NCBI GenBank assembly: GCA_003157235.1
Contig: PMJC01000388.1
Span: forward strand, 1 to 5,260
Source: Methanosarcina sp.
GTDB taxonomy: Archaea > Halobacteriota > Methanosarcinia > Methanosarcinales > Methanosarcinaceae
Direction of reading: 5' to 3'
Length of the DNA stretch: 5,260 nucleotides
Below, in pieces: positions 5,069 through 5,260 of the stretch. The position numbers were made by a program, and so were the translations under genes. The notes beneath the pieces were generated by a model. The model was given only the letters and a program-made list of their open reading frames with translations, searched no databases and was not told the origin of the DNA. Positions within the stretch are counted from its first letter, which is position 1. Each line of letters begins with the position of its first letter.

Positions 5069-5260
5069 ATGGCAGTCAACAATAATCCTGTTAAATCAGT
5101 CTCAAGACAGTACTAAGATGTTGCTTGTGAAACATTCATGCGTACCATCTTAAAAACCAAGCATTGAAGAGTTTATCCAATCGAATGAAAAAATATAAAA
5201 TTTAAAGCAAGATATGGAACTAAATTGAAGCATTGTTAGAGAACAGAGAAAAATAGGAAA
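5069..5260 (+). pseudogene. Decayed coding sequence of unknown family, running off the window
   Basis: From ATG 5069, just after GGGG at 5064-5067, the frame reads MAVNNNPVKSVSRQY, a stop (5114-5116), then DVACETFMRTILKTKH. A one-base shift near 5160 lets it continue as SIEEFIQSNEKI, a stop (5196-5198), NLKQDMELN, a further stop and SIVREQRKIG to the window end. The pieces have balanced, protein-like composition and join without overlap, unlike the AT-rich spacer before them. This suggests one gene broken by stops and a frameshift. I do not recognise the family. Given the transposase remnant nearby, a transposase N-terminus is possible but unproven. The rest lies beyond 5260. Chance open stretches cannot be excluded. 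Confidence 0.4.

Noticed and set aside
1..5260. CRISPR array, tRNA or rRNA genes, or a defence cluster
   Set aside because: No regularly spaced repeats, no tRNA-like or rRNA-like sequence was noticed, and no nuclease, helicase or toxin-antitoxin gene is present.

Overview
The window most likely comes from a methanogenic archaeon of the Methanosarcina type. The signs are a split, archaeal-style glutamate synthase, an FrhB/FdhB-family (coenzyme F420-linked) iron-sulfur protein directly behind it, an archaeal dUTPase, TATA-box promoters, T-rich gene ends, long AT-rich spacers and decayed insertion-sequence DNA. The genus is an inference from gene content and protein resemblance; no rRNA or other marker is present.

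Bases 1-2092 are the end of an operon on the + strand. It holds the 3' end of the FMN/Fe-S domain gene of glutamate synthase, then a stand-alone GXGXG-domain glutamate synthase subunit that overlaps it (ATGA), then an FrhB-like protein with two N-terminal ferredoxin-type cysteine motifs, whose Shine-Dalgarno sequence lies across the preceding stop codon. The tight packing suggests one complex in which the FrhB-like subunit feeds electrons, probably from reduced F420, to glutamate synthase. A stem-loop followed by T-rich DNA ends the operon.

Bases 2093-2571 are a gene-free AT-rich spacer with several T tracts and, near its end, a good archaeal TATA box. This box drives a single-gene unit (2572-3567) for an uncharacterised radical SAM protein. 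It has a CX3CX2C motif at mid-protein and a second cysteine triplet (CX2CX2C) near its C-terminus. Hairpins follow the stop codon.

Bases 3661-4103 on the - strand are a decayed C-terminal fragment of an IS110-family transposase, with in-frame stops and at least one frameshift. Next comes a complete dUTPase gene (4211-4726, +), with an inverted repeat right against its start codon. The last 530 bases are AT-rich and hold no intact gene. From 5069 to the window end there is a second decayed coding sequence (+) of unrecognised family. The right half therefore looks like a zone of old insertion and decay around a housekeeping nucleotide-sanitation gene.
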